NCBI GenBank assembly: GCA_028688225.1 | Contig: JAQTYQ010000005.1 | Coordinates: forward strand, 55,001-119,000 | Source of the DNA: Opitutaceae bacterium | GTDB taxonomy: Bacteria > Verrucomicrobiota > Verrucomicrobiia > Opitutales > Opitutaceae | DNA: 64,000 nt | Direction of reading: 5' to 3' | Shown: piece after piece, positions 19,268 through 28,457 of the stretch | Numbering within the stretch: the first letter of the stretch is position 1 | Layout of the letters: each line of letters starts with the position of its first letter | Notes under the pieces: model-generated | What the model saw: the letters and a program-made list of their open reading frames with translations, nothing else | Databases searched by the model: none | What the model was told of the DNA's origin: nothing | Made by a program: the position numbers and the translations under genes

Positions 19268-19945
19268 ATGCGCATCCTCGTGATTGAAGATGAAGTCCAG
19301 CTCGCCCGGCATATCAGCCGGGCGCTGACGCGCCACGGACACATCGCCAGCGCGAGCTACGACGGGACCGACGGCCTGCGGGCCGCACTGGAAGATTCGC
19401 CCGACCTGGTCGTCCTCGACCTGAACCTGCCCGGACTCGATGGCCTCGCGGTGCTCTCGCGGCTCCGTCAGGACAGCTCTCCCGCCCGGATTCTCATCCT
19501 CACCGCGCGCGGCGAGGTGGAGGATCGCGTGAAGGGCCTGAAGGCCGGCGCGGACGACTACCTCGCGAAACCCTTCTCGCTGGACGAACTGGTCGCCCGC
19601 GTCGAGGCGCTGGGCCGGCGCGGGGCGACGCCGACCGCCGCGGATCTGCTCAAGGTCTCCGACCTGCAGATGGACGTGCAGCACCGCCGCGTCACCCGCG
19701 CCGGCCATCCCATCGCCCTGTCGCCACGGGAATTCGACGTGCTGCAGGTGCTGATGCAGGAACCCGGCCGGGTCTTCTCCCGCACCGAGCTTTGTGAGCG
19801 GGTCTGGCAGCGCGACCACGAATACGACACGCGCACGGTCGAGATCTTTATCACCCGCCTGCGCAAGAAAGTGGATTCGGCGTTCACCACGCCGCTGATC
19901 CACACGCTCCGTTTCATCGGCTACACCATCCGCGGGCCGGCCTGA
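19268..19945 (+). CDS. OmpR-family response regulator
   Basis: 225 residues. Receiver domain at 1-115 with the acidic pair E7/D8, phospho-acceptor D51 (VVLDLNLPG) and K101 (YLAKPF). Winged-helix DNA-binding domain at about 130-222 (LSPREFDVLQVLMQEPGRVFS, TVEIFITRLRKKVD). Its partner is probably the histidine kinase two genes downstream, with the cupredoxin-like gene between them. Start ATG at 19268. Confidence 0.96.
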   Translation: MRILVIEDEVQLARHISRALTRHGHIASASYDGTDGLRAALEDSPDLVVLDLNLPGLDGLAVLSRLRQDSSPARILILTARGEVEDRVKGLKAGADDYLAKPFSLDELVARVEALGRRGATPTAADLLKVSDLQMDVQHRRVTRAGHPIALSPREFDVLQVLMQEPGRVFSRTELCERVWQRDHEYDTRTVEIFITRLRKKVDSAFTTPLIHTLRFIGYTIRGPA

Positions 19946-19975
19946 CCGCGCAACGGCGGCCGCACCCTGCACTCC

Positions 19976-20620
19976 ATGAGATTTCCCGGCATCCTCTCCT
20001 GCATTCTGGCCGTGGCGGCGGCACCCGGAACCGCCTGCGCGCAGGCGGCGGTCGAGGGACGTGTGACCCTGCCGAAGGCGCAGGCCGCCCCCGTGATGAA
20101 ACAGCGCTACGAAATCATCACGGAAGGCGGCATCCTCTCCACGAATCCGCCGCTGGCCGTGGTTTATCTCGCCGGTCCCTTCCCCCGACCAGCCGTCCCG
20201 CCGACCCGGCAGGTGGCCCAGAAGGACTTCGTGTTTGTGCCGGCCTTGCTGCCGGTGCAGGCCGGCACCAGGGTGGAGTTTCCCAATCTCGACGACACCT
20301 ACCACAACATCTTTTCCTACTCGCCGGCGAAACGCTTCGATCTGGGGCGCTACCGTCCTGACGAGCGGCCGGTCCCCGCCCAGGTCTTCGCCGTACCGGG
20401 CCTGGTGGTGCTGCGGTGCGACATCCACGAGCACATGCGCGGCCTCATCCTTGTGCTCGATACCCCGTACTTCGTCCTGACCGACACCGAGGGCCGCTAC
20501 CGGTTGGGCGGACTGCCGGCCGGGCATTACACGCTCAAGGCGTGGGTGGACAGCCGGACCACGCTGGAGCGCCCGGTGGAGCTGCACAACGGCGAGACCC
20601 TCCGCACCGACTTTCCGTGA
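19976..20620 (+). CDS. Exported cupredoxin-like protein with C-terminal carboxypeptidase-regulatory-like domain
   Basis: 214 residues with a signal peptide (cleavage near TACAQAAVEG). The centre has a plastocyanin-like copper pattern: H110 in LDDTYHNIF and, after a strand, C148-x2-H151-x2-M154 in VLRCDIHEHMRG. The C-terminal part (YFVLTDTEGRYRLGGLPAGHY) resembles a carboxypeptidase-regulatory beta-sandwich. A periplasmic copper-binding or electron-transfer role is inferred. It sits between the response regulator and histidine kinase genes and overlaps the kinase start by four bases, which suggests it helps sense or answer the same signal. Confidence 0.8.
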   Translation: MRFPGILSCILAVAAAPGTACAQAAVEGRVTLPKAQAAPVMKQRYEIITEGGILSTNPPLAVVYLAGPFPRPAVPPTRQVAQKDFVFVPALLPVQAGTRVEFPNLDDTYHNIFSYSPAKRFDLGRYRPDERPVPAQVFAVPGLVVLRCDIHEHMRGLILVLDTPYFVLTDTEGRYRLGGLPAGHYTLKAWVDSRTTLERPVELHNGETLRTDFP

Positions 20621-22407
20621 TTTCCCCGTCCGAACCGAAGCCGTCTGGAGTCGCCAGCTTCCGCACGAAGCTGCTGGTGGCGATGATGCTGGTGGTCTCG
20701 GCCGTCACGGCGCTGGGCCTGTTCTTCGCGCAGCGCAACGTCGCGGCCGCGGTGCAGCGCGATCTGCGGCAGGAATTTCAAAGCGAGCTCGCCGCGCTGC
20801 ATGCCGCCCAGGAACTGCGCTACGCCGCGCTGGCGGAACGCTGCCGGGCGCTCGCGCAAAAGCCCCGGATTCACGCCGCCCTGGAGGACGATGCGCTCGA
20901 TCTCCTGTACCCCAGCGCCCGCGATGAACTGGCCGACGTGATGGAGGGCGATGACGGGCAAACCCGGGAATCGGCGGCCTATGCCCTCCACGCCCGGTTC
21001 TACCGCTTCCTCGATGCCCACGGCGCGGTGATTTCCCCGCCCCCCGGCCAGGGCGCCGGCCGGTTGGCGCCCGGCGAGGAAGCCCGGCTGACCCTGGAAA
21101 CGGTGCCGGACCGGCCGCAGATCGGCTACATCCTGAGGGGAACGGACGGGGTCGGCGAGGCGATCGACGAGATCATCGCCTTGCCGATTGTGTCCACCGA
21201 AACCGGCAGAATCATCGCCGCGCTGGTGCTCGGATTCAAACCGTTCGAACCGGGCGGCCGGCAGGCGGATGCACGGATCCAGAACGGCATCTGGCTGGAC
21301 GGCCGGCTGCATCTGCCGGCGCTCCCCGCATCCGTCCGGACGGCCCTGGCAGACCCGGTGACACGGGCCGTGTCCACCGCGGGTCGCCCGGAGGGCAGCC
21401 TGACCGTCCAGGTCAATGGCACGCCGTGCCTGCTGTTCTACAAACGGCTCAACCCCGATTCACTTTTCCCTCCCGCCTACGAGGTCTGCATTTATCCGCT
21501 CACCGACGCCCTCGCCCGCCAGCGCCGGCTGTTCTGGCAGTTCCTCGGCGCGGGCGGGCTGCTGCTCCTCGGCGCGCTGGCCGCCAGCCATTTCTTCTCC
21601 CGGCGGCTCTCCGCGCCGGTGGAGAAGCTGGCGGTGGACTCGGAGGAAAACCGCGCCCAGCGCGAACGCGCCGAAGCCGCCCTCGAACTGAGCCATGAGG
21701 AGCTGCAACGCTCCGCCCGCTTTTCCGCCGACGCCTCCCACCAGCTCAAGACCCCGGTGACCGTCCTCCGCGCCGGCCTCGAGGAGCTGCTCGCGGGGAA
21801 GAAACTTTCGTCCGAGGTCCGCGAGGAAGTCTCCACGCTCGTCCACCAGACCTTCCGTCTCACGGGGGTGATTGAGGATCTGCTCCTGCTCTCCCGGATG
21901 GACGCCGGCCGGCTCCAGCTCAACCTCGGGCCGGTGAATCTCGCCCCGCTGATCGAGGCCTGGCTGGACGATCTTGGGGCGTTGCCTGACGCCCCCCAGC
22001 TCGCAGTGGAGACGGATTTCCCCTCCGCCTTGTTCATCACCGGGGAGAAGCGCTACATCACGCTCATCCTGCAGAATCTGCTGGAGAACGCCCGGAAGTA
22101 CAATCACCCCGGTGGGCGGATCCGCGTTTCCGCCCGCGCGGAAGACCCTTGGGGCATTCTGGCCATCGGCAACACCGGCCGCCCCATTCCCGACGCCGCG
22201 CAGGAGCATGTCTTCGAGCGCTTTCATCGCGGCGCCATGGGGGAAAACGTTCCCGGCCACGGGCTGGGGTTGAACCTTGCCCGGGAACTCGCCCGCCTCC
22301 ATGGCGGTGATCTGCGCCTGATGCGGTCGGATGAAGCCTGGACGGAATTCGAGGTGCGCTTCCGCCTGGCCCAACCTGCGTCCGTGATTGCGTCCGACTC
22401 CCCATGA
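20617..22407 (+). CDS. Sensor histidine kinase
   Basis: 596 residues from a GTG at 20617 that overlaps the previous stop (GTGA); the open frame extends upstream but without similarity. TM1 at about 15-38 (LLVAMMLVVSAVTALGLFFA), a large periplasmic sensor region to about 300, TM2 (FLGAGGLLLLGALAASHFFS), then HisKA with phospho-acceptor H375 (FSADASHQLKTPVTVL). The HATPase domain has LQNLLENARKY (N box), AIGNTGRPIP and GHGLGLNLARELA. It pairs with the OmpR-type regulator at 19268. The ligand is unknown; copper or redox state is a guess from the cupredoxin neighbour. Confidence 0.94.
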   Translation: MISPSEPKPSGVASFRTKLLVAMMLVVSAVTALGLFFAQRNVAAAVQRDLRQEFQSELAALHAAQELRYAALAERCRALAQKPRIHAALEDDALDLLYPSARDELADVMEGDDGQTRESAAYALHARFYRFLDAHGAVISPPPGQGAGRLAPGEEARLTLETVPDRPQIGYILRGTDGVGEAIDEIIALPIVSTETGRIIAALVLGFKPFEPGGRQADARIQNGIWLDGRLHLPALPASVRTALADPVTRAVSTAGRPEGSLTVQVNGTPCLLFYKRLNPDSLFPPAYEVCIYPLTDALARQRRLFWQFLGAGGLLLLGALAASHFFSRRLSAPVEKLAVDSEENRAQRERAEAALELSHEELQRSARFSADASHQLKTPVTVLRAGLEELLAGKKLSSEVREEVSTLVHQTFRLTGVIEDLLLLSRMDAGRLQLNLGPVNLAPLIEAWLDDLGALPDAPQLAVETDFPSALFITGEKRYITLILQNLLENARKYNHPGGRIRVSARAEDPWGILAIGNTGRPIPDAAQEHVFERFHRGAMGENVPGHGLGLNLARELARLHGGDLRLMRSDEAWTEFEVRFRLAQPASVIASDSP

Positions 22408-23663
22408 AGATCCCCGGGGTCATCGGCTGCTGCTTGGCCGCGCTGGCGACTCTGCTGGCCAGAACGCGCGGGGCGGACGATTTTCTGGACCGGGTCGGTG
22501 ATGCGCTGACGACGACAGCCTGGCATGATACCGTCCGGGCAAGGCTCAGCGGCTCCGTCAACCTCGATGGCTACCGCTTGCAGCAGCCCGCGCCCGGCCT
22601 CATTTTTGCGGACGGCGCCAATCTTTTCAGCCCCCGTCTCACGCTCCTGCTCGACGCGCAATTCGGCCGGCAGATGTACATTTTTGCCCAGACCCGCGCC
22701 GACCGGGCCTTTGACCCCAGCGATGAAGGCACCCAGGTCCGGCTCGATGAATATGCACTGCGGATCACACCCTGGCCCAACGCACATTTCAGCCTGCAGA
22801 TCGGGAAATTTGCCACCGTGGTCGGCAATTGGGTTCCGCGGCATGGCGTGTGGGACGACCCTTTCATCACCGCGCCGCTGCCCTACGAAAACCTCACGGG
22901 CCTTTGGGACGTGGCCGCGGCCCGTTCGAGCGACGTGCTCCTGGCGTGGGCCCATGTGCGGCCAGGCCCCTCCGGCGACGCCGAGTATGCCGACAAATAC
23001 CTCCGCCTGCCGATGATCTGGGGACCGAGTTATGCCAGCGGAGCCGCCCTCTTCGGCGAGTTTGGGAAGATGGAATACGCGGTCGAATTGAAGAATGCCG
23101 CGCTCTCTTCCCGTCCCGAGACCTGGGATGCGACCCGGACCCAATGGCAGCATCCGACCTTCAGCGGCCGCCTTGGTTATCGTCCAAACGTCATGTGGAA
23201 TCTCGGCTTCTCGGCCAGCACGGGCTCGTTTCTTCGTCCTTCGGCCCAGCCCACCCTGGCCGCCGGCCACGGTCTCGGCGATTATCGCGAAATTGTCCTC
23301 GGTCAGGACATCGGCTTTGCCTGGCATCACCTGCAGCTGTGGGCCGAGTTCTATGCCACGCGCTTTGAGATCCCGCTCGTGGGCAACGTCGGCACCTGGG
23401 CCTATTATCTCGAGGCGAAATACAAGTTCACCCCGCAATTCTTCGGCGCGCTGCGCTGGAACCAGCAATGGTTTTCCACCGTGTCTGACAGCGCGGGTGA
23501 ATCCGTTCCCTGGGGACGCGCGGTGTGGCGCCTCGACCTTGCGTCGGGCTACCGTTTCACCCCGCACACCGAGCTCAAACTGCAGTACAGCCTGCAGCAC
23601 GAGGCGGTCGGCTCGCGTGATTACTCCCACCTGCTGGCCGCGCAGTTTGTCGTGCGGTTCTGA
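22404..23663 (+). CDS. Outer-membrane beta-barrel (porin-like) protein
   Basis: 419 residues with a signal peptide (cleavage near RTRGADDF). The mature part is a succession of amphipathic strands rich in aromatic residues and ends in HLLAAQFVVRF, a C-terminal phenylalanine typical of outer-membrane barrels. Segments such as DEYALRITPWPNAHFSLQIGK resemble phosphate- or substrate-selective porins. The start overlaps the kinase stop by four bases, so it is the last gene of the two-component operon. Confidence 0.8.
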   Translation: MKIPGVIGCCLAALATLLARTRGADDFLDRVGDALTTTAWHDTVRARLSGSVNLDGYRLQQPAPGLIFADGANLFSPRLTLLLDAQFGRQMYIFAQTRADRAFDPSDEGTQVRLDEYALRITPWPNAHFSLQIGKFATVVGNWVPRHGVWDDPFITAPLPYENLTGLWDVAAARSSDVLLAWAHVRPGPSGDAEYADKYLRLPMIWGPSYASGAALFGEFGKMEYAVELKNAALSSRPETWDATRTQWQHPTFSGRLGYRPNVMWNLGFSASTGSFLRPSAQPTLAAGHGLGDYREIVLGQDIGFAWHHLQLWAEFYATRFEIPLVGNVGTWAYYLEAKYKFTPQFFGALRWNQQWFSTVSDSAGESVPWGRAVWRLDLASGYRFTPHTELKLQYSLQHEAVGSRDYSHLLAAQFVVRF

Positions 23664-23883
23664 TGGCCCCGACACCGCTACGACGCCAGCGCGACCCCCA
23701 ATGCTACCTGTCATCTTATTCCGCGGCCAACTCGCCGGCAGGAAATGCGTCGGGGAGCAGAGATGTTCTCCACGACGTCGGCCCTGACCCATGGGCCGGC
23801 GGTCTGTCCTGCTGCCCCCGGCGGGCTTTGCCGGCGTCGCCCACGGGCTCGACAACGTCGCGCCCCGGGCTTTTGTGGAGGGC

Positions 23884-24732
23884 GTGCTTGCCCAACTCAC
23901 CATCCTGGCACCGGGTTTGCTCGGCGGCTCCGTGGCCAAGGCTGCGCGTCATTACGACCTGGCGCGCCGGATCGTGCTGTGGTCCCGCCGGCCCGAGAAT
24001 CGCGTGCGCCTGCGCACCCAGTCCTGGTGCGACGAGGTGCGCGACACGCCCGAAGAGGCGGTGCAGGGCGCCGGCCTGATCGTGCTGGCCGCCCCGGTCG
24101 ACCGGATCATTACCCTCGCGCAGGCCATCGGCCCGCACCTCGCCCCGGGCACGCTTGTCACCGACGTGGGCAGCGTGAAGGCTGAAATCACGCGCCTGGG
24201 CCACGCGGCGATGCCTCCCGGGGTGCATTTCGTGGGGGCGCATCCCATGGCCGGTTCGGAAAAAACCGGCTGGGAAAACGCCTCCGCCAGCCTCTTTGAA
24301 CGGCGCACCTGCTTCGTCACGCCCCGCCGCGAGACCGACGCCGGCGCCGTCGAGGCCGTGGTGCGTTTCTGGCACGAGCTCGGGGCGGAGGTGACAACCC
24401 TCGATCCCGACACGCACGACGAAATCGTCGCGCACATCAGCCATCTGCCGCAGGTGGTGGCCACGAACCTGTGCCACCTGCTGGCCCAGAAGAGCCACAC
24501 GTGGCGCAACTACGCCGGGGGCGGCCTGCGGGACACCACCCGCATCGGCGCCGGCGACCCGACCATGTGGGTCGAAATCCTCAAGCAAAACCGCGAGGAG
24601 GTGCTGCGGGCGCTGCGGCAGTTCGAGGACGAACTGCATACTTTCCAAGCCGCGCTGACCAACCGCGATTTCACCGAAATCCGCTCCCGCCTCGAGCGCG
24701 GCAAGGCGTACCGGGACGGCTTCCGCCCGTAG
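23884..24732 (+). CDS. tyrA: Prephenate dehydrogenase
   Basis: About 282 residues from a GTG at 23884. The frame is open from an ATG at 23791, but the Rossmann fold begins right at LAQLTILAPGLLGGSVAKA, so the later start fits better; a GTG at 23875 is also possible. The enzyme oxidises prephenate to 4-hydroxyphenylpyruvate for tyrosine synthesis. Characteristic parts are VDRIITLAQ, VTDVGSVKAEI, HFVGAHPMAGSEKTG and HDEIVAHISHLPQVV. No ACT or chorismate mutase domain is attached. Followed by aroA 170 bp downstream, so a shikimate/aromatic cluster. Confidence 0.93.
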   Translation: MLAQLTILAPGLLGGSVAKAARHYDLARRIVLWSRRPENRVRLRTQSWCDEVRDTPEEAVQGAGLIVLAAPVDRIITLAQAIGPHLAPGTLVTDVGSVKAEITRLGHAAMPPGVHFVGAHPMAGSEKTGWENASASLFERRTCFVTPRRETDAGAVEAVVRFWHELGAEVTTLDPDTHDEIVAHISHLPQVVATNLCHLLAQKSHTWRNYAGGGLRDTTRIGAGDPTMWVEILKQNREEVLRALRQFEDELHTFQAALTNRDFTEIRSRLERGKAYRDGFRP

Positions 24733-24902
24733 GGGGGCGTGTCGGACTTCGTCCTTCCCGCTCCTTTTCCAACGGGCGCGCTTGTTGTTGAGCAGCCGGG
24801 AGGACGCAAAGTCCGCCAGGCGGTTCGCGGACATAATTGATACGCCTTGACGGCAACGTTATTCGCTTGGCGGAAAACCCGCCCTGAGCGAACCTTGGTT
24901 CG

Positions 24903-26252
24903 ATGCTCGATCCTTATCCCATCGACCCTTTCACCCGGCCGGTGCGCGGCGAAGTGACGCTGCCCGGGTCTAAGAGCATCACGAACCGCGCCCTGCTGCT
25001 CACCGCCCTGTGCGACGCGCCGGTCACCCTCACCAACGCCCTGTTCAGCGAAGATACGGAAATCATGGCCAAGGCGCTCAACGCGCTCGGCATCAAGGTC
25101 ACGTCCGACCCCGCGGCGAAGACCATGCAAGCCACCGGCCAGGGCGGAAAAATCCCGGTGGATTCGGTTGAGCTATTCGTCGGCAATGCCGGCACCGCCG
25201 CGCGCTTCCTCACCGCGCTGTGCGCCGCGGCGCCGCGCGGCGTGTTCAAGCTTGATGGCGTCCCGCAAATGCGAAAACGCCCGATGAAGGGATTGGTCGA
25301 CGCGTTGCGCACGCTCGGCGCCGACATCCGCTGCCCGGGCGAGGAAGGCTTCTTCCCTATCGAGATCCATGCGCGCGGGCTGCGCGGCGGTCCGGTGCGC
25401 ATCGACGCAGGCGAAAGCAGCCAGATGCTGTCGGCTTTGCTCATGGTCGCCCCGCTCTGCCGGGCGCCACTGGAAGCGACGCTGATCGGAGCCGTGCGCT
25501 GGCCGTTCGTGCAGTTGACGGCGCGGCTGATGGAGGCATTCGGCCAGCCCGCAATCGCGCGGCCGGACCGGACTGTCGTCAGAGCGGCATCCGGCCGGCC
25601 GTATGCACTGCCCGGCGGCACCTATGCGATAGAGCCGGACGCCACCGCCGCGAGCTACTTTCTTGCCCTGCCTCTGGCCACCGGCGGTAGCGTGGATCTG
25701 CCGGGACTCGATGTCAGCGCAGGCGGCCTGCAGGGCGACACCCGGTTTGCCGATGTCCTGAAACAGGCCGGTCTCATGCTGGGAAGTCCAACCCTCCTTC
25801 CCGGCGTCCAAGCCGCATTCGCCACTTCTTCCGCCCGCCGGGGCGTGACGCAGGACTTCAAGGATTTCTCCGACACCTTCCTCACGCTCGCGGCGATCGC
25901 CCCGCTGCTGGCCGGGCCGACGCGCATCACCGGCATCGCCCACACCCGCAAGCAGGAGACCGACCGTGTGGCCGGGGCGGCGCGTGAATTGCGGCGGCTC
26001 GGCCAGGAGGTCGTCGAGGAGGAGGACACACTCACGATCACGCCGCGGCCCCTCGCGCCCGGGGTCGAGATCGAGACCTACAACGACCACCGGTTTGCGA
26101 TGAGTTTCGCGATCCTGGGCTGTCACGATCTGCACGGCACCGGCCAGCCTTGGCTGCGCATCCGCAATCCCGCCTGTTGCGCCAAGACTTTTCCGGATTT
26201 TTTTGAGATCCTGGACCGGGTCCGGGAGTATTCGCATTCCGTCCGTTCGTGA
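24903..26252 (+). CDS. aroA: 3-phosphoshikimate 1-carboxyvinyltransferase (EPSP synthase)
   Basis: 449 residues. Joins shikimate-3-phosphate with phosphoenolpyruvate in the shikimate pathway. Motifs: LPGSKSITNRALLL, FVGNAGTAARFLTAL, MRKRPMKGLVDALRTLGADI, PDATAASYF and ETDRVAGAARELRRLG. The stop overlaps the start of cmk (GTGA), giving the common aroA-cmk arrangement. The GNAGTAARFLTALCAAA active-site loop carries the alanine that follows GNAGTA in class I-like enzymes; herbicide class cannot be judged from this alone. Confidence 0.97.
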   Translation: MLDPYPIDPFTRPVRGEVTLPGSKSITNRALLLTALCDAPVTLTNALFSEDTEIMAKALNALGIKVTSDPAAKTMQATGQGGKIPVDSVELFVGNAGTAARFLTALCAAAPRGVFKLDGVPQMRKRPMKGLVDALRTLGADIRCPGEEGFFPIEIHARGLRGGPVRIDAGESSQMLSALLMVAPLCRAPLEATLIGAVRWPFVQLTARLMEAFGQPAIARPDRTVVRAASGRPYALPGGTYAIEPDATAASYFLALPLATGGSVDLPGLDVSAGGLQGDTRFADVLKQAGLMLGSPTLLPGVQAAFATSSARRGVTQDFKDFSDTFLTLAAIAPLLAGPTRITGIAHTRKQETDRVAGAARELRRLGQEVVEEEDTLTITPRPLAPGVEIETYNDHRFAMSFAILGCHDLHGTGQPWLRIRNPACCAKTFPDFFEILDRVREYSHSVRS

Positions 26253-26920
26253 GCTCAAACGACTTCATCATCATCGCCATCGACGGCGGCGCTGCTTCGG
26301 GCAAGTCGTCCACGGCGCGCGCCCTCAGCGAGCGGTTTCATCTGTTGCACGTCGACACCGGCTCCTTTTATCGGGCGGTGACGGCCGAGCTGCTCTGCCG
26401 CCACGTGAACCACGCCGACCTGCCGGCGGTCCGGGCGGCGCTCGCCGCCTTGCAGTTCGGCACCCGCGTCGCCGGCCGGTTCGCCGGCATGGAGATCAAC
26501 GGGCGGGTGGCGGGCGACGAGATCCGCAGCAAGGAGGTGAACGAGCACGTGTCCTTCTTCGCCGCGGTCCCTGAGCTGCGGCAGGCGCTCCTGGCCTACC
26601 AGCGCGGCCAGGTCGAGGTGGCCCGCCGCCACGGATTCCGCGGCCTGGTCATGGAGGGTCGCGACATCGGCTCGGTGATCTTGCCCGATGCGGACTTCCG
26701 CTTTTTCCTGCACGCCGAGCCGATGGAACGCGCCCGTCGCCGCGTGGCCCAGGGCCAGCAGGACACGATCCATGAGCGCGACCGGCTGGACTCATCGCGG
26801 AAAACCTCGCCCCTCACCTGCCCGCCCGGCGCCATCGTCATCGACAGCACGCGCCTCACGCTGGAGGAGGTTGTCGCGACCATGGCCGCGCCCATCGCCG
26901 CCCGCCTTGCCGCCCCATGA
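26249..26920 (+). CDS. cmk: Cytidylate kinase
   Basis: 223 residues from a GTG at 26249 overlapping the aroA stop. Phosphorylates CMP/dCMP. P-loop IAIDGGAASGKSSTARAL at the N-terminus, then the cmk-specific HVDTGSFYRAVTAELL and FRGLVMEGRDIGSVILPDADFRF, and the lid segment ARRRVAQGQQDTIHERDRLDSSR. The stop overlaps the next start by four bases. Cytoplasmic. Confidence 0.96.
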   Translation: MSSNDFIIIAIDGGAASGKSSTARALSERFHLLHVDTGSFYRAVTAELLCRHVNHADLPAVRAALAALQFGTRVAGRFAGMEINGRVAGDEIRSKEVNEHVSFFAAVPELRQALLAYQRGQVEVARRHGFRGLVMEGRDIGSVILPDADFRFFLHAEPMERARRRVAQGQQDTIHERDRLDSSRKTSPLTCPPGAIVIDSTRLTLEEVVATMAAPIAARLAAP

Positions 26921-27576
26921 GCCTCCGCTTTCCCCAGATCAAGATGGAGGCCATCTACGGCATCTGCCACTACGCGGTGGAAACGATCTACGAGATCCAC
27001 TTCCACGGCGCGGTGCACGGTGTCCACAACATCCCGCGCCAGGGCGGATGCATCATCGCTGCGAATCATGCCAGTGTCCTCGATCCGCCGATCATCGGCT
27101 GCCACGTGCCGCGGCAGATGTGCTTCTTCGCCCGCAAGACCCTGTGGAAGGGCGGCGTGGTGAGCTGGTGGCTGGACACGGTCGGCGTCATTCCCGTCGA
27201 CCGGGACGCCGGCTCGGACGTCGCCGCCGTCAAGCGCGTGCTGCAGGTGCTGAAGGGCGGCCGGGCGCTCATCCTTTTCCCCGAGGGCACGCGCACCCTG
27301 ACGGGCCGGCTGCAGCGACCCAAGGCCGGCGTGGGCCTGCTGGCCTGCCGCACGGGCGTGCCCGTGGTTCCGGCGCGCATCTTCGGTTCATTCGAGGCCT
27401 TCGGCCGCCAGGGGCCGCTGCGGATCGGCACCCCGATCTCGGTGGTCTTCGGCCGGCCGCTGCTGCCCGCGGCGTACGACAATCCGGCGGACGGCAAGGA
27501 GCGCTATCAGCGCGCCTCGGAACGCATCATGGCCGCCATCGCCGCACTGGAGCTGCCGCGGCCGCAGGTCATCTGA
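26917..27576 (+). CDS. plsC: 1-acyl-sn-glycerol-3-phosphate acyltransferase family protein
   Basis: 219 residues. PlsC-type acyltransferases make phosphatidic acid from lysophosphatidic acid at the inner membrane. The catalytic HX4D block is NHASVLDPPIIG, and the acyl-acceptor motif is LFPEGTRTLTG; VSWWLDTVGVIPVDRD and VVPARIFGSFEAFGR also match the family. It overlaps cmk by four bases (ATGA); aroA-cmk-plsC is a compact operon. It could act on a related acceptor, so the substrate is not fixed. Confidence 0.92.
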   Translation: MSLRFPQIKMEAIYGICHYAVETIYEIHFHGAVHGVHNIPRQGGCIIAANHASVLDPPIIGCHVPRQMCFFARKTLWKGGVVSWWLDTVGVIPVDRDAGSDVAAVKRVLQVLKGGRALILFPEGTRTLTGRLQRPKAGVGLLACRTGVPVVPARIFGSFEAFGRQGPLRIGTPISVVFGRPLLPAAYDNPADGKERYQRASERIMAAIAALELPRPQVI

Positions 27577-27579
27577 ACT

Positions 27580-28386
27580 TCAGCCGCGCGCGGCGCCGGC
27601 GGCGAGATCGGCCACGACCGTGCGCAGCCGCGCCACGATGCGGCCGGTGTCGCCGAGATTTTCCCGGATGCAGTTGACCAGCGCGCTGCCGACCACGACG
27701 CCGTCGGCGCAACGCGCCACCTGGCCGACCTGATCCCGCCGCGAGATGCCAAAACCCACCGCCACGGGCAGCGCCGTGTGCGCCTTGATGCGGGCCACGG
27801 CCTCCGGAATGCCGCCCGCCACCTCGTCGCGCACGCCGGTGACACCTTCCCGCGAAACATAATAGACGAACCCCGTGGTCGCGGCGGTGATCCGGGGGAT
27901 GCGGTGGTCGGGCGTGGTCGGGGCCACGATGAAGACGGTCTTGAGGTCGTGCGTCCGGCTCGCCGCCAGGAGTTCGCCGGCCTCCTCCGGTGGCAGGTCG
28001 AGCGTGAGCATGCCGTCGACCCCGGCGGCCCGGGCGGCGCGCACGTAGGCTTCGACGCCGTTGGCAAAGACGAGGTTATAGTAGGTGTAGAAGACGATCG
28101 GCGTGTCGGGGTGGTCCGCCCGCAGTGCCCGCACGAGCTCGAACACCCGGGCGGACGTCATGCCCGCCTCCAGGGCGCGCTGGGCGGCCAGCTGGTTGGT
28201 GAGACCATCGGCCAGCGGATCGGAGAACGGCACGCCCAGCTCGAGGAGGTCGACCCCGCCGGCCAGCACCGCGCGGCAGGCCGCGAGCGAGGTGTCGAAA
28301 TCGGGATCGCCGGCGCACAAATACGCCACAAAAGCGGCCCGGTGCCGGGCACGGGCGCGGGCGAAGGCTTGGGCGATGCGATCCAT
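27580..28386 (-). CDS. trpA: Tryptophan synthase alpha chain
   Basis: 268 residues from the ATG at 28386 (MDRIAQAFARARARHRAAFV); the open frame continues upstream through repeat sequence but without similarity. Cleaves indole-3-glycerol phosphate to indole, working with TrpB. Motifs: FVAYLCAGDPDFDTSL, LLELGVPFSDPLADG (catalytic Glu/Asp region), GVDGMLTLDLPPEEAG and GVVVGSALVNCI. It is convergent with plsC (3-bp gap). No trpB lies in the window. Its upstream region carries a GTCGA-type repeat. Confidence 0.96.
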   Translation of the reverse strand: MDRIAQAFARARARHRAAFVAYLCAGDPDFDTSLAACRAVLAGGVDLLELGVPFSDPLADGLTNQLAAQRALEAGMTSARVFELVRALRADHPDTPIVFYTYYNLVFANGVEAYVRAARAAGVDGMLTLDLPPEEAGELLAASRTHDLKTVFIVAPTTPDHRIPRITAATTGFVYYVSREGVTGVRDEVAGGIPEAVARIKAHTALPVAVGFGISRRDQVGQVARCADGVVVGSALVNCIRENLGDTGRIVARLRTVVADLAAGAARG

Positions 28387-28398
28387 GGGAACGGGAAA

Positions 28399-28428
28399 GG
28401 TCGAAAGTCGAAGGTCGAAGGTCGAGTG
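28399..28428 (+). repeat. GTCGA-type short repeat upstream of trpA
   Basis: An array of GGTCGAA/AGTCGA units (GGTCGAAAGTCGAAGG followed by GTCGAAGGTCGAG). The same unit type flanks the S23-type gene at 63.3-63.9 kb. Confidence 0.7.
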
Positions 28429-28457
28429 CAAAGTAAACGGCCGGCGGGACAGCCGCG

